19,227 nucleotides of DNA. It comes from an uncultured Lachnospiraceae bacterium (GTDB lineage: Bacteria; Bacillota; Clostridia; Lachnospirales; Lachnospiraceae). Shown in pieces: positions 1-7,109 of this stretch. The notes beneath the pieces were generated by a model. That model searched no databases. It was not told the DNA's origin and saw nothing but the letters and a program-made list of their open reading frames with translations. The stretch is from contig CAKRNX010000032.1 in assembly GCA_934371475.1 (NCBI GenBank), positions 1 through 19,227 of the forward strand, in the 5' to 3' direction. Made by a program: the position numbers and the translations under genes. The number at the start of each line of letters is the position of its first letter. Position 1 is the first letter of the stretch.

Positions 1-253
1 CCACCTGCGCATACTCGTAAGCTGCTGCCTGGGCGATCACGCCCTGATGCTTTCCGGTATCGGACATCTGATCAAGACGCTCTTTTTTCACCCGGTTTAC
101 AATTGTATCATGCTTCCTGGCTTCCCGCAGAATGCTCATCACAGGTCCGTCCTGCAGTCCTTCCTGCACAAACAGCTTGTCAATGGTCTTTCCGGAGCGG
201 AATGCCTCCATCACCGCGTTCCTACCTTCTATCGTCTGTTCCTCATAGCGCAT
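1..253 (-). CDS. rlmB: 23S rRNA (guanosine-2'-O-)-methyltransferase RlmB, N-terminal part
   Basis: Only the first ~84 residues are in the window; the gene runs off the left edge. The translation begins MRYEEQTIEGRNAVMEAF and continues with KTIDKLFVQEG and TGKHQGVIAQAAAYEYA. This is the L30e-like substrate-binding domain that starts RlmB/TrmH-family (SPOUT) enzymes. By family knowledge RlmB 2'-O-methylates a guanosine in 23S rRNA domain V; the catalytic SPOUT domain is not visible here. The ATG at 253 is preceded by GGAGGAG about 8 bases away. The gene overlaps the end of mrnC by 11 bp, so the two are probably translationally coupled. Both act on 23S rRNA. A yacO/trmH paralogue is the main alternative, but the mrnC neighbourhood favours rlmB. 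Confidence 0.9.
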   Translation of the reverse strand, partial: MRYEEQTIEGRNAVMEAFRSGKTIDKLFVQEGLQDGPVMSILREARKHDTIVNRVKKERLDQMSDTGKHQGVIAQAAAYEYAQV

Positions 254-674
254 GCCCGCTCTCCTCCAATCCAAGTTTTATCAGATCAATCATGCGCTGA
301 TAGTTCCCCTTCAGATACAGGTATCCCACCAGCGCCTCAAATCCTGTCGCCTCCAGATATTCTCTCCGGCTTGCATGTTTCGCCGTATGGTACGGCTTGG
401 CATTATGCCCTCTGCGGTAAACGCCGCTCTCTTCCTCACTCAGGTGCGGCAGCATGGCCCGGATCAGTTCCGCCTGAGTTCCGGCCTTCACCAGACCGCT
501 GGCATGCTGATGCAGCTTTGCGGTCTGCGTATTGGTTCGCTTCACCAGCACCGTGCGGATCAGCACGTCATACACCGCATCCCCCAGATAAGCCAGCGTC
601 AGCGGCGAATACTGCGTCCAGTCCCTCTCTGTCAGCCCGAAGCTCTCTGCAAGATAGTCTAGGCTCTTTTCCAT
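243..674 (-). CDS. mrnC: Mini-ribonuclease III (23S rRNA maturation)
   Basis: This 143-residue protein has the size of Mini-III, a stand-alone RNase III catalytic domain without a dsRNA-binding domain. The signature YSPLTLAYLGDAVYD lies at residues 22-36 and contains the catalytic Asp32. A second acidic site, E113, lies in FEALVGYLYL near the C-terminus. In Bacillus the enzyme trims both ends of 23S rRNA precursor as a dimer. The gene overlaps the end of cysS by 16 bp and the start of rlmB by 11 bp. This cysS-mrnC-rlmB order is common in Firmicutes and supports one transcript from the cysS promoter. Confidence 0.93.
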   Translation of the reverse strand: MEKSLDYLAESFGLTERDWTQYSPLTLAYLGDAVYDVLIRTVLVKRTNTQTAKLHQHASGLVKAGTQAELIRAMLPHLSEEESGVYRRGHNAKPYHTAKHASRREYLEATGFEALVGYLYLKGNYQRMIDLIKLGLEESGHAL

Positions 675-2065
675 TTTACACCTTCGCGGGTATCCAGAAG
701 AACAATGCCCATGTCCTGCAGCTTGTTGCGGATCTCGTCAGCCTTTGCAAAATCTTTTGCCTTTCTGGCTGCCTGACGCTCCTCAATCAGCTTTTCAATA
801 TCTTCATCCAGGATTTCTTCCTTTTTCTCCAGTTTCAGACCCAAAATGTCGCCCAGCTCCAGGATCTTATCTCTCACTGCTCTGATAAATGCGGCGGAAT
901 TATCTTTGCTGACACTGGTATTTGCATATTTGACAAGCTCAAAGATGACTGAAATCGCATCGGCAGTATTCAGGTCATCGTCCATGGCTTCGTCAAAACG
1001 GGTGCCGAACTCTTTCACCTGTTCCAGATCCTTTGTCTCCTGACCTGTCAGCTCAGCCACCGCTGCATTCTCCTGCAGATATTTCAGGTTGTCTACCGCA
1101 TTTACAATACGCTCCAGTCCGTTCTTGGAAGCCTCCATCAGCTCCGCGCTGAAGTTCAGCGGACTTCTGTAATGGGCACTGAGCATGAAGAAGCGCAGCA
1201 CCTGCAGATCATATTTGTCCTTGATCTCACGGACAGTAAAGAAATTGCCGAGAGATTTGGACATCTTTTTATTATCAATATTCAGGAACGCATTGTGCAG
1301 CCAGTAACGCGCAAATGTTTTGCCATTGCAGCACTCGCTCTGGGCAATCTCATTCTCATGGTGCGGGAAAATCAGATCCTCGCCGCCTGCGTGGATATCA
1401 ATCTCCTCGCCCAGATATTTTTTGGACATGACAGAACACTCGATATGCCAGCCCGGACGTCCCTGTCCCCAGGGTGACTCCCAGTAGGGTTCACCTTCTT
1501 TCTTGGGCTTCCACAGCACGAAATCAAGCGGATCTTCCTTCTGATCCTCGCCGCTGACCAGCAGAGAACGGTTGCCTCCCTGAAGATCATCCAGATTTTT
1601 GTGCGACAGCTTGCCGTACTCTTTAAATTTTCTAGTGCGGAAGTAAACGGTTCCGTCTACGTTGTACGCATATCCTTTCTCAATCAGTGTACTGATCATA
1701 TCGATCATGCCGTCAATCTCCTGCGTTGCCAGCGGATGCGTGGTAGCCGGTTTTACATTCATATCTGCCATATCCTGCTTGCACTCTTTGATGTAGCGCT
1801 GTGAAATCTCCTCTGCAGTCACGCCTTCCTCATTGGCTTTTGCAATGATCTTGTCATCCACATCTGTAAAGTTGGATACATAGTTTACCTCATATCCTTT
1901 ATGTTCCATATATCTCCTGGCCGTATCAAATACGATCATGGGTCTTGCATTTCCGATATGAATAAAATTGTAAACCGTAGGGCCGCATACGTACATGGAA
2001 ACCTTTCCCGGCACCAGCGGAACAAATTCTTCTTTCTTCTTTGTCAATGTGTTGTAAAATTTCAT
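659..2065 (-). CDS. cysS: Cysteinyl-tRNA synthetase
   Basis: This 468-residue class I aminoacyl-tRNA synthetase charges tRNA-Cys with cysteine in the cytoplasm. The zinc/substrate-site Cys27 lies in YVCGPTVYN. The HIGH-type motif is HIGN at residues 36-39. HIECSVMS and HAGGEDLIFPHHENE supply the other expected zinc ligands. KMSKS lies at about residues 266-270. The C-terminal part (IEERQAARKAKDFAKADEIR) is the usual helical anticodon-side region. Length is normal for bacteria. AGGTGA lies just before the ATG. No T-box leader is present: the ~80-nt 5' region after the promoter is too short and lacks the T-box consensus. Confidence 0.97.
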   Translation of the reverse strand: MKFYNTLTKKKEEFVPLVPGKVSMYVCGPTVYNFIHIGNARPMIVFDTARRYMEHKGYEVNYVSNFTDVDDKIIAKANEEGVTAEEISQRYIKECKQDMADMNVKPATTHPLATQEIDGMIDMISTLIEKGYAYNVDGTVYFRTRKFKEYGKLSHKNLDDLQGGNRSLLVSGEDQKEDPLDFVLWKPKKEGEPYWESPWGQGRPGWHIECSVMSKKYLGEEIDIHAGGEDLIFPHHENEIAQSECCNGKTFARYWLHNAFLNIDNKKMSKSLGNFFTVREIKDKYDLQVLRFFMLSAHYRSPLNFSAELMEASKNGLERIVNAVDNLKYLQENAAVAELTGQETKDLEQVKEFGTRFDEAMDDDLNTADAISVIFELVKYANTSVSKDNSAAFIRAVRDKILELGDILGLKLEKKEEILDEDIEKLIEERQAARKAKDFAKADEIRNKLQDMGIVLLDTREGVKWKRA

Positions 2066-2139
2066 TTTCTCACCTCGTCATTTCTCTGCGGATCCGATCC
2101 GCAGCCATGTCAAACGGATCTTCCATCCGCCCTGCAATA

Positions 2140-2168
2140 AGTCTATGCAATCCTGTCTTGTTTGTCAA
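2140..2168 (-). promoter_or_regulatory. Sigma-A promoter of cysS-mrnC-rlmB
   Basis: Reading leftward, a perfect -35 TTGACA (2168-2163) is followed by a 17-base spacer and the -10 TAGACT (2145-2140). Transcription would start near 2133, giving a leader of about 68 bases before the cysS ATG at 2065. It lies between the GNAT gene and cysS, so cysS has its own promoter independent of ispF. Confidence 0.75.
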
Positions 2169-2244
2169 TCACGATCTATCTTATGTGACAATCCGGCATT
2201 TTTCCCGTCTCTTTTCCCGTCTCTCTGCAGCCTACCTGACACAT

Positions 2245-2263
2245 CATTCTTGCTGCAAGGTGC
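2245..2263. repeat. 19-bp dispersed repeat, copy 1
   Basis: CATTCTTGCTGCAAGGTGC occurs here and again, identically, at 7680-7698. Its core CTTGCTGCAAG is a perfect 11-base palindrome. The 11-base start ATTCTTGCTGC occurs a third time at 4407-4417. All three lie in intergenic DNA. It sits about 77 bp upstream of the cysS -35 box. Function unknown. Confidence 0.6.
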
Positions 2264-2349
2264 TCTTACACTCCGTTCCGGTCGGCTCAAATTCCTTGTC
2301 CGCCGGGCAATGTGCGCGAAGGCTATATCAAATGGGAGATTGACTTCCA

Positions 2350-2412
2350 CCACTGATACTGACCGGTTTCTCGCCACCTGCGGAAGCGGGAGCCATCCTA
2401 CATCTGATATAT
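2350..2412 (+). repeat. Dispersed intergenic repeat block, copy 1
   Basis: This 63-base block starts CCACTGATACTGA and ends ACATCTGATATAT. It matches the minus strand of 4348-4290, which starts CCACGGATACTGA and has the same last 13 bases. Between the anchors TTTC and CGCCA are also shared, with a few substitutions and about four bases of length difference. The copies are in opposite orientation in two separate intergenic gaps. It lies directly after the GNAT stop codon and holds no gene. The rest of the 350-bp gap (2169-2349) shows no convincing coding sequence. Confidence 0.6.
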
Positions 2413-2415
2413 ATC

Positions 2416-3537
2416 TTATACTACTTCACAGACAGCCGCATCCGCAAAAGGATTATCTGCCCCGAGCCATGCCGGAATGTCCGCGATATCCAGGGTTATC
2501 CACTCTGCCTCCGGAGCACTTCTGCGGCTCTCCAGCCGCCGGATCGTTCCTCCTTCCGGCCCCAGCGTCACCTGATACCATCCGCTGTTGCCGGGCAGCA
2601 TCGCATCCCGTATCTGCCAGAAGACCTTCCTCCGTTCCCTGCTCCTGATCTGCCTGATAAAGCGTTCCAGATGAATGATCCGCGCCATCATGGGCGGAAA
2701 CTGCTCCCTGACAGTGCAGACCGCATAACGCGGCCCATGGTCAAATATAATTCTCAATTCCCCATCGGAGGCCTCCTGCTGCCTCTGCAGATCTCTGTAA
2801 TAGCAGACAGACCGCCAGGAGAACATCCGGTGCTTTCCCTTCAGTGTCTCATTCACCCGGTATGCGAGCCGCTCCAGCTCTTTATCTGAACATTCTGCCG
2901 CGGGCAGCCAGGCACTAAAGCTGTCCTTATCCTGCCCGTTCCCGCATGACTCATCTGAGGAAGCAGCCCTTATCACATGACCTCCGGACCAGCTGCCGCT
3001 CTCCTGATCTTTTCCGGGACTTTCCGTATCTTCATCACCGAACGGTGTCTGAAAAAAATCCTTCACAAGATCTTCCTCCCAGATCCAGTGCCATGCACGG
3101 CGGAAGCCAAACGGCATGTAAATCGCCTCTGATGCCGGCATAAGAAACGCGAACGGCTCCAGTCTCTGATACATTTCCTGCATGGAACAACTCAGAAGAC
3201 GGCTCATAATGCCCTGATGCCGGTATTCTTTTCTTGTCGCTACCGCCACAAGATAGGAAATCTTCTGCACTGCGCCGTTCCAGCTGACCGCTACCGGATT
3301 TAAATGAAGCATTCCCTGGATCCCGTCTGCGTTGCGCGCCGCGTAAATCTCATTTTCCAATGCCCTGCTCAAATAATAATAATCTACAAAGCGCCTGCTG
3401 TCTTCCGAAAAGACCTCTTCGTACAGCGCTCTTGTCTTCCCGTGTTCCTCGGGTGACAATTTTCCCACTCTGATCTGTCCTGACAAATCCTGTCTCTTTT
3501 CTGTTTCTGACCGCTCTGCGTTCTGCTCTCTCTGCAT
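2416..3537 (-). CDS. Two-domain GNAT N-acetyltransferase (Eis-like architecture)
   Basis: 373 residues. An N-terminal GNAT fold begins at about residue 22, with the family-like LYEEVFSEDSRRFVDYYY at 39-55. The acetyl-CoA loop is VAVATRKEYRHQGIMSRLL at about 97-115. After a hydrophilic, low-complexity linker (~175-210, rich in S/G/D/E) comes a second region whose end (FADAAVCEVV) resembles the SCP2-like C-terminal domain of Eis-type acetyltransferases. The acceptor substrate cannot be predicted. It starts 21 bp after ispF ends and probably shares its transcript. The ATG at 3537 has only a weak upstream CAGGA. The first ~20 residues are highly charged and not GNAT-like, so a later start is possible. 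Confidence 0.8.
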   Translation of the reverse strand: MQREQNAERSETEKRQDLSGQIRVGKLSPEEHGKTRALYEEVFSEDSRRFVDYYYLSRALENEIYAARNADGIQGMLHLNPVAVSWNGAVQKISYLVAVATRKEYRHQGIMSRLLSCSMQEMYQRLEPFAFLMPASEAIYMPFGFRRAWHWIWEEDLVKDFFQTPFGDEDTESPGKDQESGSWSGGHVIRAASSDESCGNGQDKDSFSAWLPAAECSDKELERLAYRVNETLKGKHRMFSWRSVCYYRDLQRQQEASDGELRIIFDHGPRYAVCTVREQFPPMMARIIHLERFIRQIRSRERRKVFWQIRDAMLPGNSGWYQVTLGPEGGTIRRLESRRSAPEAEWITLDIADIPAWLGADNPFADAAVCEVV

Positions 3538-3558
3538 CTGCTGTCCTGTCTCCCCCTG

Positions 3559-4101
3559 CTATCTCCCGCAGCCTCTGCATCCGCTGCAGCCGGAGGGTGC
3601 CGTCATCACATCATTGGAAACCAGATCCATCAGCGGAAGCAACAGACAGATCGCCTGCGCCGAAATCCCCTCACCGCTTCCGGTAAAGCCAAGGCCTTCC
3701 TCTGTCGTAGCCTTGATATTTACCTGATCTGCTTCAATCTGAAGCGCCCGCGCCACATTTTCTCTCATCTGGGGCAGATGTGGCATCATCTTGGGACGCT
3801 GGGCAATGATTGTGGCGTCAATATTTTCAATCACATAATTATGTTCCTCCAGCAGTCTGCCGACATGCTCCAACAGCTTAATGCTGGAAATCCCTTCATA
3901 CTGCGGATCTGTGTCCGGAAAATGCTGTCCGATATCTCCCAGCGCCGCCGCGCCAAGCAGCGCATCCATAATCGCATGGACAATCACATCCGCATCGGAA
4001 TGTCCCAGCAAGCCTTTTTCGTACGGGATCTTCACACCTCCAAGTATCAGATCCCGTCCCTCTGTCAGTCTGTGTACGTCATATCCAAGTCCTATCCGCA
4101 T
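3559..4101 (-). CDS. ispF: 2-C-methyl-D-erythritol 2,4-cyclodiphosphate synthase with Cys-rich tail
   Basis: IspF converts CDP-ME 2-phosphate to MEcPP in the methylerythritol phosphate isoprenoid pathway. The start MRIGLGYDVHR carries metal ligands Asp8 and His10; His42 lies after LLGHSDADV. HFPDTDP, IIAQRPKMMPH and KATTEEGLGFTGSGEGISA are standard family blocks. The catalytic core ends near residue 157, the usual length. Here ~22 residues follow, ending SGCSGCRGCGR with three closely spaced cysteines, which is atypical. AAAGGAG lies 4 bases before the ATG. First gene of the leftward block; its promoter is at 4182-4210. Confidence 0.96.
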   Translation of the reverse strand: MRIGLGYDVHRLTEGRDLILGGVKIPYEKGLLGHSDADVIVHAIMDALLGAAALGDIGQHFPDTDPQYEGISSIKLLEHVGRLLEEHNYVIENIDATIIAQRPKMMPHLPQMRENVARALQIEADQVNIKATTEEGLGFTGSGEGISAQAICLLLPLMDLVSNDVMTAPSGCSGCRGCGR

Positions 4102-4181
4102 AGTTCTCCTTTCTGCCGGTTTCGGTCAGCAAAGCGGTCATTCTCAGACTGCTTCGCAATCTATCCAATTTCTGACTTATT

Positions 4182-4210
4182 ATTGTACCATTATCCCCTG
4201 CTTTCAGCAA
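4182..4210 (-). promoter_or_regulatory. Sigma-A promoter of ispF
   Basis: Reading leftward, -35 TTGCTG (4210-4205), a 17-base spacer, and -10 TACAAT (4187-4182). An overlapping weaker choice is TTGATT with GATAAT. The leader to the ispF ATG at 4101 is about 75 bases. Confidence 0.65.
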
Positions 4211-4289
4211 GAAAATCAAATTTTGTTTACTAATTCTTTTCTATCAGATATACTGAATACAGAATACCCATAATCATTCCCCGCTTCCC

Positions 4290-4348
4290 ATATATCAGAT
4301 GTGAGGTGACACCTCTGTAGATGGCGCGAAATAAATCAGTATCCGTGG
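4290..4348 (-). repeat. Dispersed intergenic repeat block, copy 2
   Basis: This 59-base minus-strand block is related to 2350-2412 (shared GATACTGA, CGCCA and the terminal 13-mer ACATCTGATATAT). This copy contains a perfect 6-bp stem with a 1-base centre, GAGGTG-A-CACCTC (4303-4315). It lies in the divergent gap between ispF and the AI-2E-family gene. The rest of that gap (4349-4466) has another ATTCTTGCTGC motif at 4407-4417 but no gene. I could not find a convincing promoter for the rightward gene there. Confidence 0.6.
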
Positions 4349-4466
4349 CAAGAACGACAGGGCATTCTTGAATACAAGACAGGTTTCCATTCAGGAACGC
4401 CCTGCTATTCTTGCTGCGGACAGCTAACAGGGAATATGCCACTTGTTTTAAAGGACGGAAATTTTT

Positions 4467-5738
4467 ATGAAAAATAATGAACTGAAACGCTATCTTCAAC
4501 TGCTTCTGACCGTCGTTCTGATTATGCTCGGCGTATGCGCCGTCATCTTTCTGATGTTCCGCACACAGACGCTTATCGATGGCATCAACTATCTGAACGC
4601 AATCCTGAAACCTTTCTTCTACGGAGCTGCGATCGCCTACATTCTGCGACCGATCTGCCGTTTTTTTGAGCAGTGGATTATCCGGCTGTTTCGAAGATTT
4701 TCCGGCCGCAATTTGTCGTCCGCCGTCCGGATGCTGTCCATCCTGCTTACGCTTGTGCTTGCACTGACACTCGTTATCCTGCTGATTCTGATGGTCATCC
4801 CTCAGCTGATTTCCAGTATCAGCGGGCTGATCCTGCAGCTGCCCGATGTAGTAACGGACTTCCAGAACTGGCTGCAGACGATGGATCGAGGAAAGACAAG
4901 CCATGAAGCTGTGACTTACATCACTCAGATTATCACGACCCTGAGTTCGCGCCTGCAGACTTATCTGGAAACCAGCCTGCTGCCCAACATGAAGACGGTA
5001 ATCTCCGAGGTGACTTCCAGCTTTCTGAATCTCTTCGACATCATCAAAGACTTTGGCCTTGGCTGTATTGTGGCCGCCTATTTTCTTGGCAGCTGGGAAA
5101 AATTCATTGCACAGGCAAAACTGCTGGTGTACAGCATTTTCCCGCAGAAAATCGCCGACTGGATCCGCGATGAGGTCCATTTTTCAGACCGGATGTTCAG
5201 CGGATTTATCAACGGCAAGATCATCGACTCCCTGATTATCGGTGTGATCTGCTTCGTGTTCACCCAGGTGACTCAGATGCCCTACGCGCTGCTGGTCAGC
5301 ATTATTGTGGGTGTCACGAATGTTGTACCTTTTTTCGGGCCTTACCTGGGCGCCATCCCGTCAGCGATCCTGATCCTGATTGTGAACCCTTATCAGTGCG
5401 TTGTCTTTCTGATTTTTGTGATTATCCTGCAGCAGTTTGACGGCAATATCCTCGGTCCTTATATCCTGGGCGACCGGGTCGGTGTCTCCGGATTCTGGGT
5501 ACTTTTTTCTATCCTGTTTTTCGGATCTCTCTGGGGACTTGTAGGCATGCTCGTCGGAGTGCCGGTATTTGCCGTATTGTACGATCTGATCTGCCGTCTG
5601 ATTCTTCTGGGACTGCACTGGCGGAACCGCACCGATCTGATCGACCTGTATATTGAAAAATTTGTGCCTCCAAAAAAGCCAAAAGAGAAAAAACGCCCGG
5701 AATTTCATCTTCCGTTCAAAGTGAAAAAAACAAAGTAA
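4467..5738 (+). CDS. AI-2E family transporter (PF01594-type membrane permease)
   Basis: 423 residues. Two hydrophobic segments near the N-terminus (about 8-31 and 43-60) are followed by a polar arginine-rich stretch and a third segment (~85-115). A more soluble region follows, then C-terminal membrane helices from about 195. The C-terminal block includes IVGVTNVVPFFGPYLGAIPSA, the diagnostic motif of the AI-2E/PerM family. The tail is very basic (PKKPKEKKRPEF...KVKKTK). Members have been linked to autoinducer-2 export, Na+/H+ antiport or unknown substrates, so the substrate is open. AAAGGA lies 13 bases before the ATG. It is monocistronic and convergent with the phosphatase gene. Confidence 0.88.
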   Translation: MKNNELKRYLQLLLTVVLIMLGVCAVIFLMFRTQTLIDGINYLNAILKPFFYGAAIAYILRPICRFFEQWIIRLFRRFSGRNLSSAVRMLSILLTLVLALTLVILLILMVIPQLISSISGLILQLPDVVTDFQNWLQTMDRGKTSHEAVTYITQIITTLSSRLQTYLETSLLPNMKTVISEVTSSFLNLFDIIKDFGLGCIVAAYFLGSWEKFIAQAKLLVYSIFPQKIADWIRDEVHFSDRMFSGFINGKIIDSLIIGVICFVFTQVTQMPYALLVSIIVGVTNVVPFFGPYLGAIPSAILILIVNPYQCVVFLIFVIILQQFDGNILGPYILGDRVGVSGFWVLFSILFFGSLWGLVGMLVGVPVFAVLYDLICRLILLGLHWRNRTDLIDLYIEKFVPPKKPKEKKRPEFHLPFKVKKTK

Positions 5739-5756
5739 AATTTTCTTAATACAGAC

Positions 5757-5888
5757 TAGAATGTGTTTGAAAAAGGCTTTTTGTGAGCTGCGAGTTCCAG
5801 TTTGTGGGAAATTTTGCCCGAATAAGGGCAAAATATACCGCAAAGTGGGGCTTGCAGATCGCGGAAATGTTTTTTCAAACACGCTCTA
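5757..5888. mobile_element. MITE-like 132-bp element with inverted ends
   Basis: The left end TAGAATGTGTTTGAAAAA (5757-5774) and the reverse complement of the right end, TAGAGCGTGTTTGAAAAA (5888-5871), match at 16 of 18 bases. The interior has no coding capacity worth calling. It has a small inner palindrome, TTTTGCCC-gaataa-GGGCAAAA (5812-5833). The outermost TA on each side fits a TA target duplication of the IS630/mariner kind, but no transposase is present. It lies in a convergent gap between the permease and the phosphatase. Confidence 0.7.
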
Positions 5889-5940
5889 AAATCCGGAACC
5901 TCCCGGGAGACAAACCTTCTGGCTCGGGTTCCGGATTTTT
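5888..5940. terminator. Bidirectional intrinsic terminator
   Basis: A perfect 13-bp stem pairs AAAATCCGGAACC (5888-5900) with GGTTCCGGATTTT (5927-5939). A T-run follows on the plus strand, and the A-run at the left gives a T-run on the minus strand. It sits between two convergent genes and can end both transcripts. Confidence 0.88.
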
Positions 5941-5947
5941 GTTCACT

Positions 5948-6718
5948 CTAATGTCTGTCCTCGCTGTCATACTCTTCACAGAACCGGGCAGAGAAAGACG
6001 GCTGCTCATTGCCCGCGTACAAATGTCCCGTATCACCGATCCTGGTGGCGCGGAAGCTTATCTGCCCCTTCTCCCGCTCCTCAGTAAATACCTCCGTCAC
6101 AGACGTAGGCGCCATAGCCAGACTGTGCCAGAGCACAAAAGGAGAGACATTCCACAGGTGTGACAGCATTGCGCAGGTCGCGCCAAAATGGCAGAAAAAG
6201 ACGATGGTGTCGCTGGTTCCCTTCTCCGTATGGTACATTGCGCCCTGCCTGACATATCCGTACCGCTCCAGCAGCGCATCCAGTCCGCGGCTCATCCAAT
6301 CATACACCTGACAGATGTCACTGTGAACAGCCGCCTCGCTCTCTCTCCATGTTTCCCATTCAAAGTATTCCGGCCTGTTTTTCCAGTAGGAGGGAAGCAT
6401 GTCCCACAGGATCCTTTTCTGAAACATCCCGTCGTTTTTTTTCGTATCCGGATAGGCCGCCTCAAGAGCCGGCACACCGTTGATATCTACCCTGGCTGGA
6501 AACTCCTGCAGCCAGTCGCACACCTGCGCCGTCCTGTTCATCTTATTCAGCGTATACGATGCCGTCTCCCTGGCTCTGCCAAGCGGTGACACATAAAAAT
6601 CCTTTACCTGCTCCCCGGTCATCCGCTCCGCCAGCAGCGCAGCCTCCACTTTTCCTTTCTCTGTCAGTGAATCATGCACATAATCCGGATCACCGTGGCG
6701 TATCATCAGTATTCTCAT
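5948..6718 (-). CDS. Histidine phosphatase family protein (phosphoglycerate mutase-like)
   Basis: 256 residues. The opening MRILMIRHGDPDY carries the RHG motif with the phospho-accepting His8. SPLGRARETA at 44-53 supplies the phosphate-binding arginine, and FFCHFGATCAM holds the second catalytic His177. This is the branch-2-like histidine phosphatase core with a longer insertion (about 85-140, rich in Trp and Tyr). The substrate cannot be inferred; calling it a phosphoglycerate mutase or cobalamin-pathway phosphatase would be over-reading. GGGGG lies 8 bases before the ATG. It has its own promoter and ends at the bidirectional terminator. Confidence 0.88.
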   Translation of the reverse strand: MRILMIRHGDPDYVHDSLTEKGKVEAALLAERMTGEQVKDFYVSPLGRARETASYTLNKMNRTAQVCDWLQEFPARVDINGVPALEAAYPDTKKNDGMFQKRILWDMLPSYWKNRPEYFEWETWRESEAAVHSDICQVYDWMSRGLDALLERYGYVRQGAMYHTEKGTSDTIVFFCHFGATCAMLSHLWNVSPFVLWHSLAMAPTSVTEVFTEEREKGQISFRATRIGDTGHLYAGNEQPSFSARFCEEYDSEDRH

Positions 6719-6841
6719 CTCTTATCCCCCTATATCTCTTTATTGTTATCTGCTCCGTCAAATCTCTCTGAAACCATATCGTTCTTTACAGCCGCACTGT
6801 CAGCATACTCTCTGAATCTTATGCCTCCTGACGCTGCACAC

Positions 6842-6871
6842 ATTATAGCATTTTACTTTCTGCGCTGACAA
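6842..6871 (-). promoter_or_regulatory. Sigma-A promoter of the histidine phosphatase gene
   Basis: Reading leftward, -35 TTGTCA (6871-6866), an 18-base spacer, and a perfect -10 TATAAT (6847-6842). The leader to the ATG at 6718 is about 115 bases and contains no obvious hairpin or known riboswitch. Confidence 0.7.
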
Positions 6872-6894
6872 CCGTTTACTTTTCCGCCGCCTTC

Positions 6895-6924
6895 TGCATA
6901 TTTTTCCTGTTTTTCCACATAATA
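6895..6924 (+). promoter_or_regulatory. Sigma-G-like (forespore) promoter upstream of spoVT
   Basis: TGCATA (6895-6900), a 17-base spacer, and CATAATA (6918-6924) match the forespore sigma-G consensus well. spoVT is a sigma-G gene in Bacillus subtilis, so the match fits its position. The leader would be about 180 bases, which is long. The site lies back to back with the phosphatase promoter. A chance match cannot be excluded. Confidence 0.5.
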
Positions 6925-7090
6925 GCCATACGGAACAAAAAACATTTTGTGACCCCGGGCACGCCCATGTGTACGCATCCAAACACGCTCCTTTGTTCCG
7001 CGCGCGAGCAGACTGCGCCATTCCCGAAATACCGCATATGTAAACTGCGGCGGATTTCCCGTACCGAATCCCCGCCAGATTGTCAGAGAC
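6925..7090. other. Non-coding gap upstream of spoVT
   Basis: This ~165-bp stretch is GC-richer than the flanking AT-rich part and has no believable gene in either strand. It includes GGCGG...CCGCC (7049-7053 with 7072-7076), which could fold just upstream of the spoVT ribosome-binding site. I see no known riboswitch or repeat partner elsewhere in the window. Confidence 0.35.
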
Positions 7091-7109
7091 AGGAGGAAGC
7101 ATACTCATT

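Noticed and set aside
47..952. 301-residue plus-strand ORF over rlmB, mrnC and cysS
   Set aside because: It is antisense to three well-supported overlapping genes and has low-complexity Ser/Pro-rich content with no ribosome-binding site.
2066..2160. T-box leader for cysS
   Set aside because: The predicted leader is only ~68 bases, with no AGGGTGG-type box and no terminator/antiterminator.
2165..2377. 70-residue ORF upstream of cysS
   Set aside because: It spans the repeat blocks and the cysS -35 region and lacks a Shine-Dalgarno site; probably a by-product of repeat sequence.
4230..5180. 316-residue minus-strand ORF opposite the AI-2E-family gene
   Set aside because: Its sequence is rich in Gln/Asp/His without any domain, as expected for an antisense frame of a membrane-protein gene. 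Its C-terminal end comes from the dispersed repeat.
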